NCBI GenBank assembly: GCA_045545175.1
Contig: JAZQAK010000060.1
Location: forward strand, 1 to 64,000
Direction of reading: 5' to 3'
Length of the DNA: 64,000 bases
Source: RGIG6165 sp045545175
GTDB taxonomy: Bacteria; Bacillota; Clostridia; Oscillospirales; Feifaniaceae
Shown: positions 30,857 to 39,446 of the stretch, in pieces
Numbering within the stretch: position 1 is the first letter of the stretch
Layout: each line of letters opens with the position of its first letter
Made by a program: the position numbers and the translations under genes
Notes under the pieces: generated by a model
The model's database searches: none
The model's input: only the letters and a program-made list of their open reading frames with translations
What the model was told of the DNA's origin: nothing

Positions 30857-31891
30857 TTATAACTTATTACTCGCTTTATTTCCACACTTTTTTAATGCAA
30901 TATATAAAAACGATAAAAAAACCGATATATAAATCGGGAAAGAAATATCAAAATTCGGACTGATTGAAAGAAAAACTGTTTCTTCGCCGAGAATATTCTG
31001 AGAAAAAAACGTAATAAAAAAAGCAAGGAGTGCATGCACCGTTTTGCCGATAAAGAACGGTCGGATGCTGACATCGGTATGGGAGCATACGGATATTACT
31101 TGAGAGTGAACTGACAGACCGCCAAAGGCAATGCAAGCTGAAATTGAGGGTAAAACAAGTGTGGGAGTTATATCGGATACGGCAAGATTTTTCACACCCG
31201 TTGTCATTTCAAGTATTGCCGTAATAAACGGGTAATCTATTTTTAGGGCAGTAAGTACGGCTGTTACGGAGGAGAAGAAGATAATACATGAACACACGGA
31301 AATCATAGAGGCGGTACTGTCTTTGATTGCAGAGGTAAGACAGACAGGCAAAGATATTGTTTTGTCTGTAGATAGGCTTTTACAATTTTTTTTAGTGTAA
31401 AAAAACGGCCGCATAATAATTCCTGTCAGAATTGCTGAAACGGCGTGACAGACGTACAGATATATACCGCATCCGATATTTCCCATAATAGATGCGCCAA
31501 CAGCCGAGATTATAAAAGAGGGACCGCCAAAACAACAGAAAGACAGTGCTTTTTGTGCATCGTCTTTTGTACATAAACCGTTTTTATACATTTCAGACGC
31601 ACTGATTGCACCTATGGGATAACCACCGGCAATACCGCTTATAAATACGGGGAATAAGAGGGGTGAACAGTTGAAAATTCTTGAAAATATTTTTGCCGTA
31701 GGGGTATCTGAGGAAAAATTATTGCTTTTAACTAAAAGATTACTTGCTACGGCAAACGGGAAAAGTGACGGTATCACGGTGAATGCACATAGTTTAAGTG
31801 AGCTTGCTACCGAATCTGAAACCTGTGCGGGATAAATAAGAAACAGCGTCATTAGTGTGAGGGATAATAGGGTTATAAAGTTTTTTTTCAT
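30857..31891 (-). CDS. ylbJ: YlbJ-like sporulation integral membrane protein
   Basis: A 344-residue protein with about eight hydrophobic segments. LCAFTVIPSLFPFAVASNLL near the start, GIAGGYPIGA and LSFCCFGGPSFIISAVG are characteristic of the YlbJ / nucleoside-recognition-like family required for spore formation in Bacillus. It is somewhat shorter than the B. subtilis protein. I prefer the ATG at 31891 to a GTG three codons before. It is divergent from yqfC; the intervening 69 bases may hold sporulation promoters, but I could not assign sigma-E boxes with confidence. Confidence 0.82.
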   Translation of the reverse strand: MKKNFITLLSLTLMTLFLIYPAQVSDSVASSLKLCAFTVIPSLFPFAVASNLLVKSNNFSSDTPTAKIFSRIFNCSPLLFPVFISGIAGGYPIGAISASEMYKNGLCTKDDAQKALSFCCFGGPSFIISAVGASIMGNIGCGIYLYVCHAVSAILTGIIMRPFFYTKKNCKSLSTDKTISLPVCLTSAIKDSTASMISVCSCIIFFSSVTAVLTALKIDYPFITAILEMTTGVKNLAVSDITPTLVLPSISACIAFGGLSVHSQVISVCSHTDVSIRPFFIGKTVHALLAFFITFFSQNILGEETVFLSISPNFDISFPIYISVFLSFLYIALKKCGNKASNKL

Positions 31892-31960
31892 TTTAATCAC
31901 CGTTATATCTTAATACATTTTAAGAGGTAGTTATGCATAAAAAGTAAATGAGGTGTTAAA

Positions 31961-32248
31961 ATGAAAAAACTCAGAGAAAAGGTTGTTGAAACGGCAATAA
32001 AGTTTGAAATATCGCCCGATACCGTGGTTTCTATGCCTACAATCAGTTTTTGCGGAAACAGGGAGTTTGAAATAGACGGTCACTCGGGACTTATAGAATA
32101 TACCGATGAAGTGCTTCGAATTTCATGCCGTGAATATGAAATAAAAATATCAGGCAAGAAAATAGAAGTGGCTTATTTTTCATCAGAACATATCCGTGCA
32201 AACGGCATATTCAAAGACGTGACCTTTGTGTATTGCAATGATAATTAA
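31961..32248 (+). CDS. yqfC: sporulation protein YqfC
   Basis: A 95-residue protein with the MPTISFCGNREFEIDGHSGL and GIFKDVTF blocks of YqfC. In Bacillus it is made under sigma-E in the mother cell together with yqfD. Here it overlaps yqfD by 11 bases. A GAGGTG box precedes the ATG. Confidence 0.9.
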   Translation: MKKLREKVVETAIKFEISPDTVVSMPTISFCGNREFEIDGHSGLIEYTDEVLRISCREYEIKISGKKIEVAYFSSEHIRANGIFKDVTFVYCNDN

Positions 32249-33428
32249 GATAATTAGATTTATAACGGGATATATTAAAGTGGTTGTGACGGGCGGTTTT
32301 GGCGAGAGACTGCTTAATTTATGTATGCTGAGGAATATAACGGTCTGGGGAGTAAAGAGGAATGAAAAAGGGCGTATTGAATTTTATGCAGACAAGTCAA
32401 ACGCATCTCTTCTTGAAACTGCCGCAGATGATGCATATACGGTAATTAAAATATCGGGCAGATTCGGTCTGCCATATACCGCAAGGCGTTATAAAAGGCG
32501 TTACGTTCTTGTGGCGGGACCTGTTGTTGTGGCACTGTTTTTTATGATATCCTCTGCGTTTGTGTGGAATATAGAAGTTACGGGGAATACCGTTACAAGC
32601 GACGAAACGGTTATTATGGCGCTTGAGAAGAACGGTTTTTCACTCGGCAGCAGAAAAAGTGATAACGATTACAGTATGCTGGCACAAAAAGTTCTTCTTG
32701 ACGTGCCGTCACTTGTTTGGGTAAGCGTTAACGTAAAGGGGACTAAAGCAGTAGTTGAAGTAAAAGAACGAGATATACCGCCGGAAATTGCCGATTTGGA
32801 TACATATTCCGATATAATAGCAACCAAAGACGGGCTTATAACGTATATTGCACCGTTCTCAGGTATTGCAACGGTAAAAGTTGGGGATAGCGTGACAAAG
32901 GGACAGACGCTTATATCGGGTCAGATAATGTATAAGGACGGAAGTGTCGAGCCCTGTGCCTCATACGGTGAAGTAAAGGCAAAAGTATGGTATACGTTTG
33001 AGTTTGAATGTCCAAAGGAAATCTACGTTAAGCAGTATACGGGACGGGAAAAACACAGATATGAACTGAATTTATTCGGTAAAAAAATAAAATTATTCAA
33101 TAAAAGTAGTATTTCATATAAAGAATATGATAATATAATAGATAATAAGCAGTTGTGCCTTGGCGATGATATATATTTACCGTTTTATCTCACTACTACG
33201 ACGTACAGAGAAATAGAGCAGGTAAAACGGGAACTTGATACCGAACAGCAGATGCTTATATCCAGGGACAGACTGAAAAAAGCACTCAGAAACGAAATAG
33301 GTGAAGGTGTATTGCTGGAACACAGTTTCAGGCAGATTGAAGATAACGGCAGGTTAGTCACGTATCTTGAAGCCGAGTGTCTTGAAGATATTGGAGAAAG
33401 GGTTCCCACGGGAACTACGGAGGATTGA
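32238..33428 (+). CDS. yqfD: sporulation protein YqfD
   Basis: A 396-residue protein. A hydrophobic segment lies near residue 90 (VAGPVVVALFFMISSAFVW) followed by WNIEVTGNTVTSDE, a FtsQ/POTRA-like stretch, and the GVLLEHSFRQIEDNGRLV tail typical of YqfD. It is needed for a late engulfment or forespore step in Bacillus. It starts inside yqfC (ATG at 32238) and its stop is 2 bases before the phoH start, which shares its GGAGG box. Confidence 0.9.
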   Translation: MIIKIIRFITGYIKVVVTGGFGERLLNLCMLRNITVWGVKRNEKGRIEFYADKSNASLLETAADDAYTVIKISGRFGLPYTARRYKRRYVLVAGPVVVALFFMISSAFVWNIEVTGNTVTSDETVIMALEKNGFSLGSRKSDNDYSMLAQKVLLDVPSLVWVSVNVKGTKAVVEVKERDIPPEIADLDTYSDIIATKDGLITYIAPFSGIATVKVGDSVTKGQTLISGQIMYKDGSVEPCASYGEVKAKVWYTFEFECPKEIYVKQYTGREKHRYELNLFGKKIKLFNKSSISYKEYDNIIDNKQLCLGDDIYLPFYLTTTTYREIEQVKRELDTEQQMLISRDRLKKALRNEIGEGVLLEHSFRQIEDNGRLVTYLEAECLEDIGERVPTGTTED

Positions 33429-33430
33429 AA

Positions 33431-34396
33431 GTGGCAGATAGAATAATAAACGTAGACAGAATGGAAGATATCGTCGGCATATTCGGGAATCTGGATACTA
33501 ATGCGGAATTGATTGAAGAAGAGTTTAACGTAAAAATAAACTATCGCAACGGTGAAATCAAAGTCAGCGGAGACATAGAAGATGCGGATAAGGCTGCAAA
33601 AGTTCTTGAAGCCGTACTCCTTATGGTAGGCAGAGGTCAGTCGTATAATGAAATTGATATGAACTACGTCATTTCACTCGTAAGGCAGGGTAAAGAGGAT
33701 CAACTTTCAAAACTCGGTCAGGACTGTGTCTGTGTTACGGTAAAGGGTAAACCGATAAAGGCAAAGACGCTCGGACAGGAAAAGTACGTCAAAGCTGTTG
33801 AAGCGAATACGATAACTATGGCAATCGGTCCTGCGGGAACGGGTAAAACGTATCTTGCGGTTGCAATTGCGGTAGAGGCGTTTCGTTCCAAGCAGATAAA
33901 CCGTATAATCATAACAAGACCTGCTGTTGAAGCAGGTGAAAAACTCGGCTTTCTGCCCGGTGACCTTCAGAATAAGGTTGATCCTTATTTGAGACCGCTT
34001 CACGATGCACTTTTTGATATGCTTGGCGTGGAAAACTACCAGAGGTATCTTGAAAGAGGAAATATTGAGGTTGCACCGCTTGCATATATGCGAGGAAGGA
34101 CGCTTGATGATGCCTTCATCATTCTTGATGAAGCACAGAATACAACACCTGAACAGATGAAAATGTTTTTGACACGTCTCGGTTTTAATTCAAAGGCTGT
34201 TATAACGGGTGACATAACGCAGATAGACTTACCTGACGGAAAGAAATCGGGTCTTGTGCAGGCAGCTAAAATACTTGAAAACATAGATGATATAGCGATA
34301 ATAAAGTTGTCAAAGAGTGACGTTGTCAGACACAAACTTGTGCAGAAGATAATTGAAGCGTACGATAACTTTTACAAAAAGAAGGAAATAAAGTGA
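33431..34396 (+). CDS. phoH: PhoH-like ATPase
   Basis: A 321-residue protein. An N-terminal KH-like part (1-100) is followed by the PhoH ATPase with Walker A GPAGTGKTY (about 136-144), Walker B FIILDEAQNT and the sensor TGDITQIDLP. PhoH proteins work with YbeY in RNA metabolism. I chose the GTG at 33431 (GGAGG, 7-nt spacer); a TTG at 33425 is too close to the box. The stop overlaps the ybeY GTG by 4 bases. Confidence 0.92.
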   Translation: MADRIINVDRMEDIVGIFGNLDTNAELIEEEFNVKINYRNGEIKVSGDIEDADKAAKVLEAVLLMVGRGQSYNEIDMNYVISLVRQGKEDQLSKLGQDCVCVTVKGKPIKAKTLGQEKYVKAVEANTITMAIGPAGTGKTYLAVAIAVEAFRSKQINRIIITRPAVEAGEKLGFLPGDLQNKVDPYLRPLHDALFDMLGVENYQRYLERGNIEVAPLAYMRGRTLDDAFIILDEAQNTTPEQMKMFLTRLGFNSKAVITGDITQIDLPDGKKSGLVQAAKILENIDDIAIIKLSKSDVVRHKLVQKIIEAYDNFYKKKEIK

Positions 34397-34869
34397 ACAG
34401 ATACTATTTTTCAAATGAACAGGATAAATTTCAGGTTGATGACAACCTGACGGAACTTATAAAAAAGTGCTGTGAGGCGACTCTCGCAGACAGAGGGGTA
34501 ACTAAGGATTGTGAAATATCGGTGACCTTTACCGATAATGAAAACATCAGGGAGCTCAACAGAGAAACACGGGATATTGACTCGGCTACCGACGTATTAT
34601 CCTTTCCGATAATGGAATTTGATGACAATTACGTACCGATTGAAGAAGAATTGTCCGAGGACGGTATGTACATACTCGGCGATATAGTGGTATCGCTTGA
34701 AAGGGCAAAAGAACAATCTCTGGAATTTAATCATTCCTTTACGAGAGAAATTGCATTTCTGTGTGTTCATTCAATGCTTCATCTGTTGGGATACGACCAT
34801 ATTGAAAATGAACAGCCTATGTTTTCGATACAGGAAGATATATTAAATAAAATGGAGATAAAAAGATGA
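34393..34869 (+). CDS. ybeY: rRNA maturation RNase YbeY
   Basis: A 158-residue metalloendoribonuclease needed for 16S rRNA 3' end maturation and ribosome quality control. The zinc motif HSMLHLLGYDH (three His) is complete near residue 132; ATDVLSFPI precedes it. Starts at a GTG that overlaps the phoH stop and itself overlaps era by 4 bases. Confidence 0.95.
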   Translation: MNRYYFSNEQDKFQVDDNLTELIKKCCEATLADRGVTKDCEISVTFTDNENIRELNRETRDIDSATDVLSFPIMEFDDNYVPIEEELSEDGMYILGDIVVSLERAKEQSLEFNHSFTREIAFLCVHSMLHLLGYDHIENEQPMFSIQEDILNKMEIKR

Positions 34870-35759
34870 AATCGGGATTTATTGCTATTGCGGGATTGCC
34901 AAACGTAGGAAAATCAAGTTTGCTTAATGAACTTATAGGTGTAAAAGTTGCTATTGTCTCGGATAAGCCGCAGACTACGAGAAACAGAATACTTGCGGTA
35001 CTTACTGAAAATGAGCATCAGGCAGTATTTCTTGACACACCTGGCATTCATCAGCCTAGAACGAAACTCGGCGGTTATATGATGAAGGCGGCAGGGGATG
35101 CCGTAGATGGCGTCGACGTTCTTATGTTTGTTGTTGAATCAAGGGGAAAGATAACGGATATAGAACGGGCGATGATAGAAAAAGCAGGTGGCTGTAAAAA
35201 AATACTTGTTGTAAATAAAATTGATATTTTTTCTCAGGAAAAACAGATGGCTACCGTTAAGGAGTTTTCTGATCTCTACGAATTTGATGCTGTTATTCCC
35301 GTATCTGCTAAGACGGGTAAGGGCGTAGACGTCTTAAAAGAGGAGATATTCAAACTTCTTCCCGAAGGTCCTGCGTTTTTCCCTGAGGATGAACTTACAG
35401 ATCAGCCTGAAAAACAGATTGCGGCTGAATTTATAAGAGAGCAGGTGCTCTATTCACTCTCTGATGAGGTTCCTCACGGAACGGCGGTTGAAATTGAAAG
35501 ATTTAAAGAGAGAAAGACGGCATCAGGCGAAGATATTATCGATATTGAAGCTGTTCTATTCTGCGAAAAGAATTCGCACAAGGGAATAATCATAGGAAAA
35601 GGCGGTGCTATGCTCAAAAAGATATCTTCTGCTTCACGTGTTGAAATGGAGGACTTTTTCGGTTGCAAAGTATATCTCAAAATATTTGTAAAAGTAAAAG
35701 AAAACTGGCGTGACAGTGAAATAATGCTTAAGAATTTTGGTTATTCGGACAGAGAGTGA
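34866..35759 (+). CDS. era: GTPase Era
   Basis: A 297-residue GTPase for 30S ribosome assembly. The G motifs are GLPNVGKSS (G1), the TTRN switch, DTPG (G3) and NKID (G4); a C-terminal KH domain contains IIIGKGGAMLKKI. It follows ybeY as in most Firmicutes, although the dgkA and cdd genes often found between them are absent. Confidence 0.97.
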   Translation: MKSGFIAIAGLPNVGKSSLLNELIGVKVAIVSDKPQTTRNRILAVLTENEHQAVFLDTPGIHQPRTKLGGYMMKAAGDAVDGVDVLMFVVESRGKITDIERAMIEKAGGCKKILVVNKIDIFSQEKQMATVKEFSDLYEFDAVIPVSAKTGKGVDVLKEEIFKLLPEGPAFFPEDELTDQPEKQIAAEFIREQVLYSLSDEVPHGTAVEIERFKERKTASGEDIIDIEAVLFCEKNSHKGIIIGKGGAMLKKISSASRVEMEDFFGCKVYLKIFVKVKENWRDSEIMLKNFGYSDRE

Positions 35760-35785
35760 GACAAACTACCTTTGAGGTGTTTTAT

Positions 35786-35902
35786 ATGGAAGATTACTGG
35801 AAACTTTTTGTTGAAACGGGAAGCATAGACGCTTATCTGGCATATAAAAAATCCAAAGAGGAAGAAAAAGAAACAGAGGAACAAAATGAGTTTCAATGCT
35901 GA
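35786..35902 (+). CDS. yqzL: small YqzL-like protein
   Basis: A 38-residue protein between era and recO, the place of yqzL in Bacillus. It begins EDYWKLFVETGSIDAYLAY and ends in a charged tail; the W-K-x-F-x-x-T-G-x-I-D-x-Y-L pattern matches my memory of YqzL. A TTGAGG box lies 11 nt upstream, and the end overlaps recO by 17 bases, so it probably couples recO translation. Function unknown. Confidence 0.78.
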   Translation: MEDYWKLFVETGSIDAYLAYKKSKEEEKETEEQNEFQC

Positions 35903-36620
35903 AGGTCTCGTAGTGAAAGAGACCTCTTATGGAGACAATGATAAAATACTGACCGTGCTTGTCCGTGGAAAAGGAAAAATGCAGTTGTGGGCGCGGGGAT
36001 GCAAGCGGATGAAAAGTCCGCTTCTCTCCGTGGCACACACCTTTACATATGCGCAGTTTTCGGTGGCTGAAAGCAAAGGTTCATACAGCATAAGAAGCGC
36101 ACAACTTATAGACAATTTCTATTTGCTCAGGGAGAATCTGGACAAACTTGCTCTTGCCGAATACGTTGCGGAGCTTGCAAGCAGATGCGTTATGGACAAT
36201 GATGAGAGTGACGGTGTTCTTACGCTTGTGCTCAATACGCTGTATCTGTTATCAAACACGGAAAAACGTATAGATTTGATAAAGGCTTGTTATGAAATGC
36301 GTCTTATGTGTGAAACGGGGTATCTTCCTGTCTTAGACGGTTGTACTCTTTGCGGAACTACTGAGGGGAGAATGTTTTTCTGTCCCGACCACGGTGGCAT
36401 AGTGTGTGAAAAATGTTCAAAAGGAACGGAAGTCAACGTTGCACTTATAAAAGCCCTTGCACACATTTGTTATGCAGAGTGTAAATCGGTTTTCTCGTTT
36501 TCACTTGGAGACGGGAATATGAAGAAATTGTCTTATATATGTGAAAAATATCTTATTTATCATCTCGGTTTTGAACCGAAAACACTATCATTTTATAAAA
36601 CTGTTACAGAGGTAAAATAA
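35886..36620 (+). CDS. recO: DNA repair protein RecO
   Basis: A 244-residue recombination mediator: an N-terminal OB fold (GLVVKETSYGDNDKILTVL), then a helical domain with a four-Cys zinc site (CTLC .. C .. CEKC, about 153-180). It helps RecA load in gap repair. The start lies inside the yqzL-like frame, and the TAA shares a base with the mutS2 ATG. Confidence 0.93.
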   Translation: MSFNAEGLVVKETSYGDNDKILTVLVRGKGKMQLWARGCKRMKSPLLSVAHTFTYAQFSVAESKGSYSIRSAQLIDNFYLLRENLDKLALAEYVAELASRCVMDNDESDGVLTLVLNTLYLLSNTEKRIDLIKACYEMRLMCETGYLPVLDGCTLCGTTEGRMFFCPDHGGIVCEKCSKGTEVNVALIKALAHICYAECKSVFSFSLGDGNMKKLSYICEKYLIYHLGFEPKTLSFYKTVTEVK

Positions 36621-38989
36621 TGACAGGAAATGAAAAAGCATATCGCACACTTGAATTTGATAAAGTGAAAACGTTGCTTGCGTCAAACGCTGTGTGTGAT
36701 GGCGCTAAAGAAAAGTGTGCGTCTCTTAAACCAATATTTGACGTAGAAAAAATCAATAAAGCTTTGGAAGAAACTGATGATGCTGTGTTTTTGCTCGGCA
36801 AAAAGGGTGCACCTGCTATCGGCGGCGTTAAAAACGTAAATTCATCGCTGCTGCGTGCACAGAAAGGTGCATCTCTTACGTTGAGAGAACTTCTTGACGT
36901 TGCAAAAGTGCTTACAACAACCGCAAAACTTCTTGATTACAGGGATGACGCGGTTTCTTCAAGACACATTGTCAGATACTTCAATTCACTTGTGCCCGAT
37001 AAATATCTCGAAAGCAAGATAGAACGAAGCATAATATCTGATGATGAACTTTCTGACAGCGCAAGTTCTACACTTGCCGATATAAGACGTAAAATTAACA
37101 GAGGCATAGCAAAGGCTAAGGAAATTCTCTCGGGTATGATAAAATCGCCTACATATCAGAGGTTTTTGCAGGAGCCTATTGTAACTATGAGGGGCGACAG
37201 ATACGTTGTGCCCGTTAAGGCGGAGTTCAGAGGGGAAATAAAAGGTCTCGTTCACGATATATCAGGAAGCGGTTCTACACTTTTTGTCGAACCTATGGGT
37301 GTGGTAGAGGCAAACAATGAACTGCGTGTTTTGAAATCGCAGGAGCAGGATGAGATTGATCGTATAATAGCTGAGTTATCCGCTGAAGTTGCAGAAGCTT
37401 CCGATAAGATAAGAAATAACTACGAATTAATAGTTATTCTGGATTTCATTTTTGCAAAGGCAAAACTCGCTTATAAACAAAAGGCATTCAGACCTATTGT
37501 CAACAACAAAGGATTCATAAATATAGTAAACGGAAGACATCCACTTATAGACAAGAACAAAGTTGTGCCGGTAAGCGTGAGCCTTGGCGGCGATTTTGAC
37601 CTGCTTGTTATAACAGGCCCGAATACGGGCGGTAAGACGGTATCGCTTAAGATGATCGGTCTTTTTACTTTGATGATGCAGGCGGGTATGTTTGTCCCGT
37701 TTGATGAGGGAAGCAGTCTTGCTGTATTTAAAAATATATTTGCCGACATCGGTGATGAGCAAAGTATAGAACAGTCGCTTTCGACTTTTTCGTCTCATAT
37801 GACTAATATTGTTGATATAACGAAAAAAGCAGATGCCGACAGTCTTGTGCTCATTGATGAACTTGGGGCAGGTACAGACCCTGTTGAGGGTGCAGCACTT
37901 GCAATAGCCATTCTTGAATATATCAGGTCGTTTGGTGCAAAGATTGTTGCCACGACTCACTATGCTGAACTTAAGAATTATGCAGTGCAGACTCCTCGTG
38001 TTGAAAATGCAGGCTGTGAATTTGACGTTAAAACATTAAGACCTACATATAAGTTGCTTGTGGGTATACCGGGTAAATCAAATGCTTTTGCCATCTCACA
38101 AAGAATAGGTCTTGATGACGCGATAATTGAGGCTGCAAAGGGATACGTAAGTAAAGAGGGTTCCGATTTCGAAAAGATTGTATCCGATCTTGAGGCAAAA
38201 AGGCAGGAAATGGAACGGCAGCGTGAAGTTTCGGCAGAACTTGAATACAGGCTTCGTACAGACAGGGCAAAACTTGATGAACAGATAGAAAAATTCTCAG
38301 CAGAGAAGGATAGCGAGGTTGCAAAAGCAAGGCAGGAGGCTAAACGCGTTCTTTCAAGGGCAAAAAGACTGTATGAGGATATGGCTGCTGAACTTGATGA
38401 ACTCAAAAGACAGAAGGAAGCAGAGGATTTCGCTAAAAAAGTAAATGAGAGCAAATCGAAACTTCGCGGAAAACTTTCACAACTTGACGATACGGTAGAC
38501 CCTGTAGATAAGCAGGAAACCTATGAACTTCCCAGACAACTTATTCCGGGTGATACCGTTGAAATTCCGAGCATGAATAAACATGCCACGGTTCTTTCGA
38601 TGCCCGATTCAAAGGGTGAAATCACGGTGCAGATGGGAAGTATAAAAGTAAAGGTGCCGGTTAAAAACGTAAAACTTGTTGAAGACGTCAGAAAGAAAAC
38701 ACCCGTGACAAACGTCAGAAAACCTAAAAAGAGCGGACTTGATACTGCTGTTATGGAACTTGATCTCAGAGGTAAAATGGTCGATGAGGCTGTTATTGAA
38801 CTTGATAAGTTCCTTGACAGTGCCGCAATAACGGGCATTGGCTCGGTACGTGTAATTCACGGTAAGGGTACGGGTGCATTACGTGCAGGAGTAACAAATT
38901 TCCTTAAAAATCATCCGCATGTAAGAAGTTCCAGACTCGGCGTTTACGGTGAAGGCGAGAGCGGAGTAACAATTGTAGAAATTAAGTAG
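36620..38989 (+). CDS. mutS2: endonuclease MutS2
   Basis: A 789-residue MutS-family ATPase. The clamp/lever part lies in 1-290, Walker A GPNTGGKT near 334, Walker B VLIDELGAGTDP near 411, a long coiled-coil insert near 520-620 and a C-terminal Smr nuclease domain (about 712-789) with LDLRGKMVDEA and HGKGTGALR. It lacks the mismatch-recognition N-domain of MutS. Recent work in Firmicutes also links MutS2 to collided ribosomes. It follows recO with a 1-base overlap. Confidence 0.95.
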   Translation: MTGNEKAYRTLEFDKVKTLLASNAVCDGAKEKCASLKPIFDVEKINKALEETDDAVFLLGKKGAPAIGGVKNVNSSLLRAQKGASLTLRELLDVAKVLTTTAKLLDYRDDAVSSRHIVRYFNSLVPDKYLESKIERSIISDDELSDSASSTLADIRRKINRGIAKAKEILSGMIKSPTYQRFLQEPIVTMRGDRYVVPVKAEFRGEIKGLVHDISGSGSTLFVEPMGVVEANNELRVLKSQEQDEIDRIIAELSAEVAEASDKIRNNYELIVILDFIFAKAKLAYKQKAFRPIVNNKGFINIVNGRHPLIDKNKVVPVSVSLGGDFDLLVITGPNTGGKTVSLKMIGLFTLMMQAGMFVPFDEGSSLAVFKNIFADIGDEQSIEQSLSTFSSHMTNIVDITKKADADSLVLIDELGAGTDPVEGAALAIAILEYIRSFGAKIVATTHYAELKNYAVQTPRVENAGCEFDVKTLRPTYKLLVGIPGKSNAFAISQRIGLDDAIIEAAKGYVSKEGSDFEKIVSDLEAKRQEMERQREVSAELEYRLRTDRAKLDEQIEKFSAEKDSEVAKARQEAKRVLSRAKRLYEDMAAELDELKRQKEAEDFAKKVNESKSKLRGKLSQLDDTVDPVDKQETYELPRQLIPGDTVEIPSMNKHATVLSMPDSKGEITVQMGSIKVKVPVKNVKLVEDVRKKTPVTNVRKPKKSGLDTAVMELDLRGKMVDEAVIELDKFLDSAAITGIGSVRVIHGKGTGALRAGVTNFLKNHPHVRSSRLGVYGEGESGVTIVEIK

Positions 38990-38991
38990 AA

Positions 38992-39038
38992 AAAGGCGAC
39001 GAAATTGTCTTGACAATTCGTCGCCTTTACAGTATAAT
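38992..39038 (+). promoter_or_regulatory. hairpin at the mutS2 end combined with the ylxM-ffh promoter
   Basis: AAAGGCGACGAAATTGTC pairs with GACAATTCGTCGCCTTT (imperfect at one base) just after mutS2. TTGACA (39010-39015) lies in the loop and descending arm, and TATAAT follows 17 bp later (39033-39038). There is no T run after the stem, so termination may be weak, while the promoter is a perfect consensus. Confidence 0.8.
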
Positions 39039-39051
39039 CATTTGGTGTAAA

Positions 39052-39067
39052 TGTAAAACACTTTACA
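39052..39067 (+). promoter_or_regulatory. inverted repeat touching the ylxM ribosome binding site
   Basis: TGTAAA and TTTACA around ACAC, directly followed by GGAGG. Lies downstream of the predicted transcription start; it could form a small hairpin or be an operator. Confidence 0.4.
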
Positions 39068-39080
39068 GGAGGCGCTGAAA

Positions 39081-39446
39081 ATGAAGGAAAAGGATATGAA
39101 AATGGCACTTTTGCTTGATTATTACGGTAATATACTTACTGACAATCAGCGCGATGTGCTTGAACTCTATTACAACGAGGATCTTTCACTTGCAGAAATT
39201 GCAGAGCATGAGAGTATCAGCCGTCAGGGCGTTCGTGACTCTATCAAGAGGGGCGAACAGTATATGCTCGAACTCGAAGAAAAGCTCGGTCTTATAGAAA
39301 AAATCGGAAAGCTTACGGAAGCTATTGAAAAAATGGGCAAGATTTCAGACGAGATAGTTGAAATCAACACTGAAACACTTATGTCCCGTGCAATCAATTC
39401 CAAAGCATACGAAATTCACGATATTGCAGTTGAGGTACTTGGATAA
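39081..39446 (+). CDS. ylxM: YlxM-like DNA-binding protein (UPF0122)
   Basis: A 121-residue protein. Residues 1-70 hold a sigma-70 region 4-like helix-turn-helix (LTDNQRDVLELYYNEDLSLAEIA, then ISRQGVRDSI), with a coiled-coil tail. It always sits before ffh in Firmicutes and is thought to act with the signal recognition particle. Its stop shares a base with the ffh start. Confidence 0.93.
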   Translation: MKEKDMKMALLLDYYGNILTDNQRDVLELYYNEDLSLAEIAEHESISRQGVRDSIKRGEQYMLELEEKLGLIEKIGKLTEAIEKMGKISDEIVEINTETLMSRAINSKAYEIHDIAVEVLG

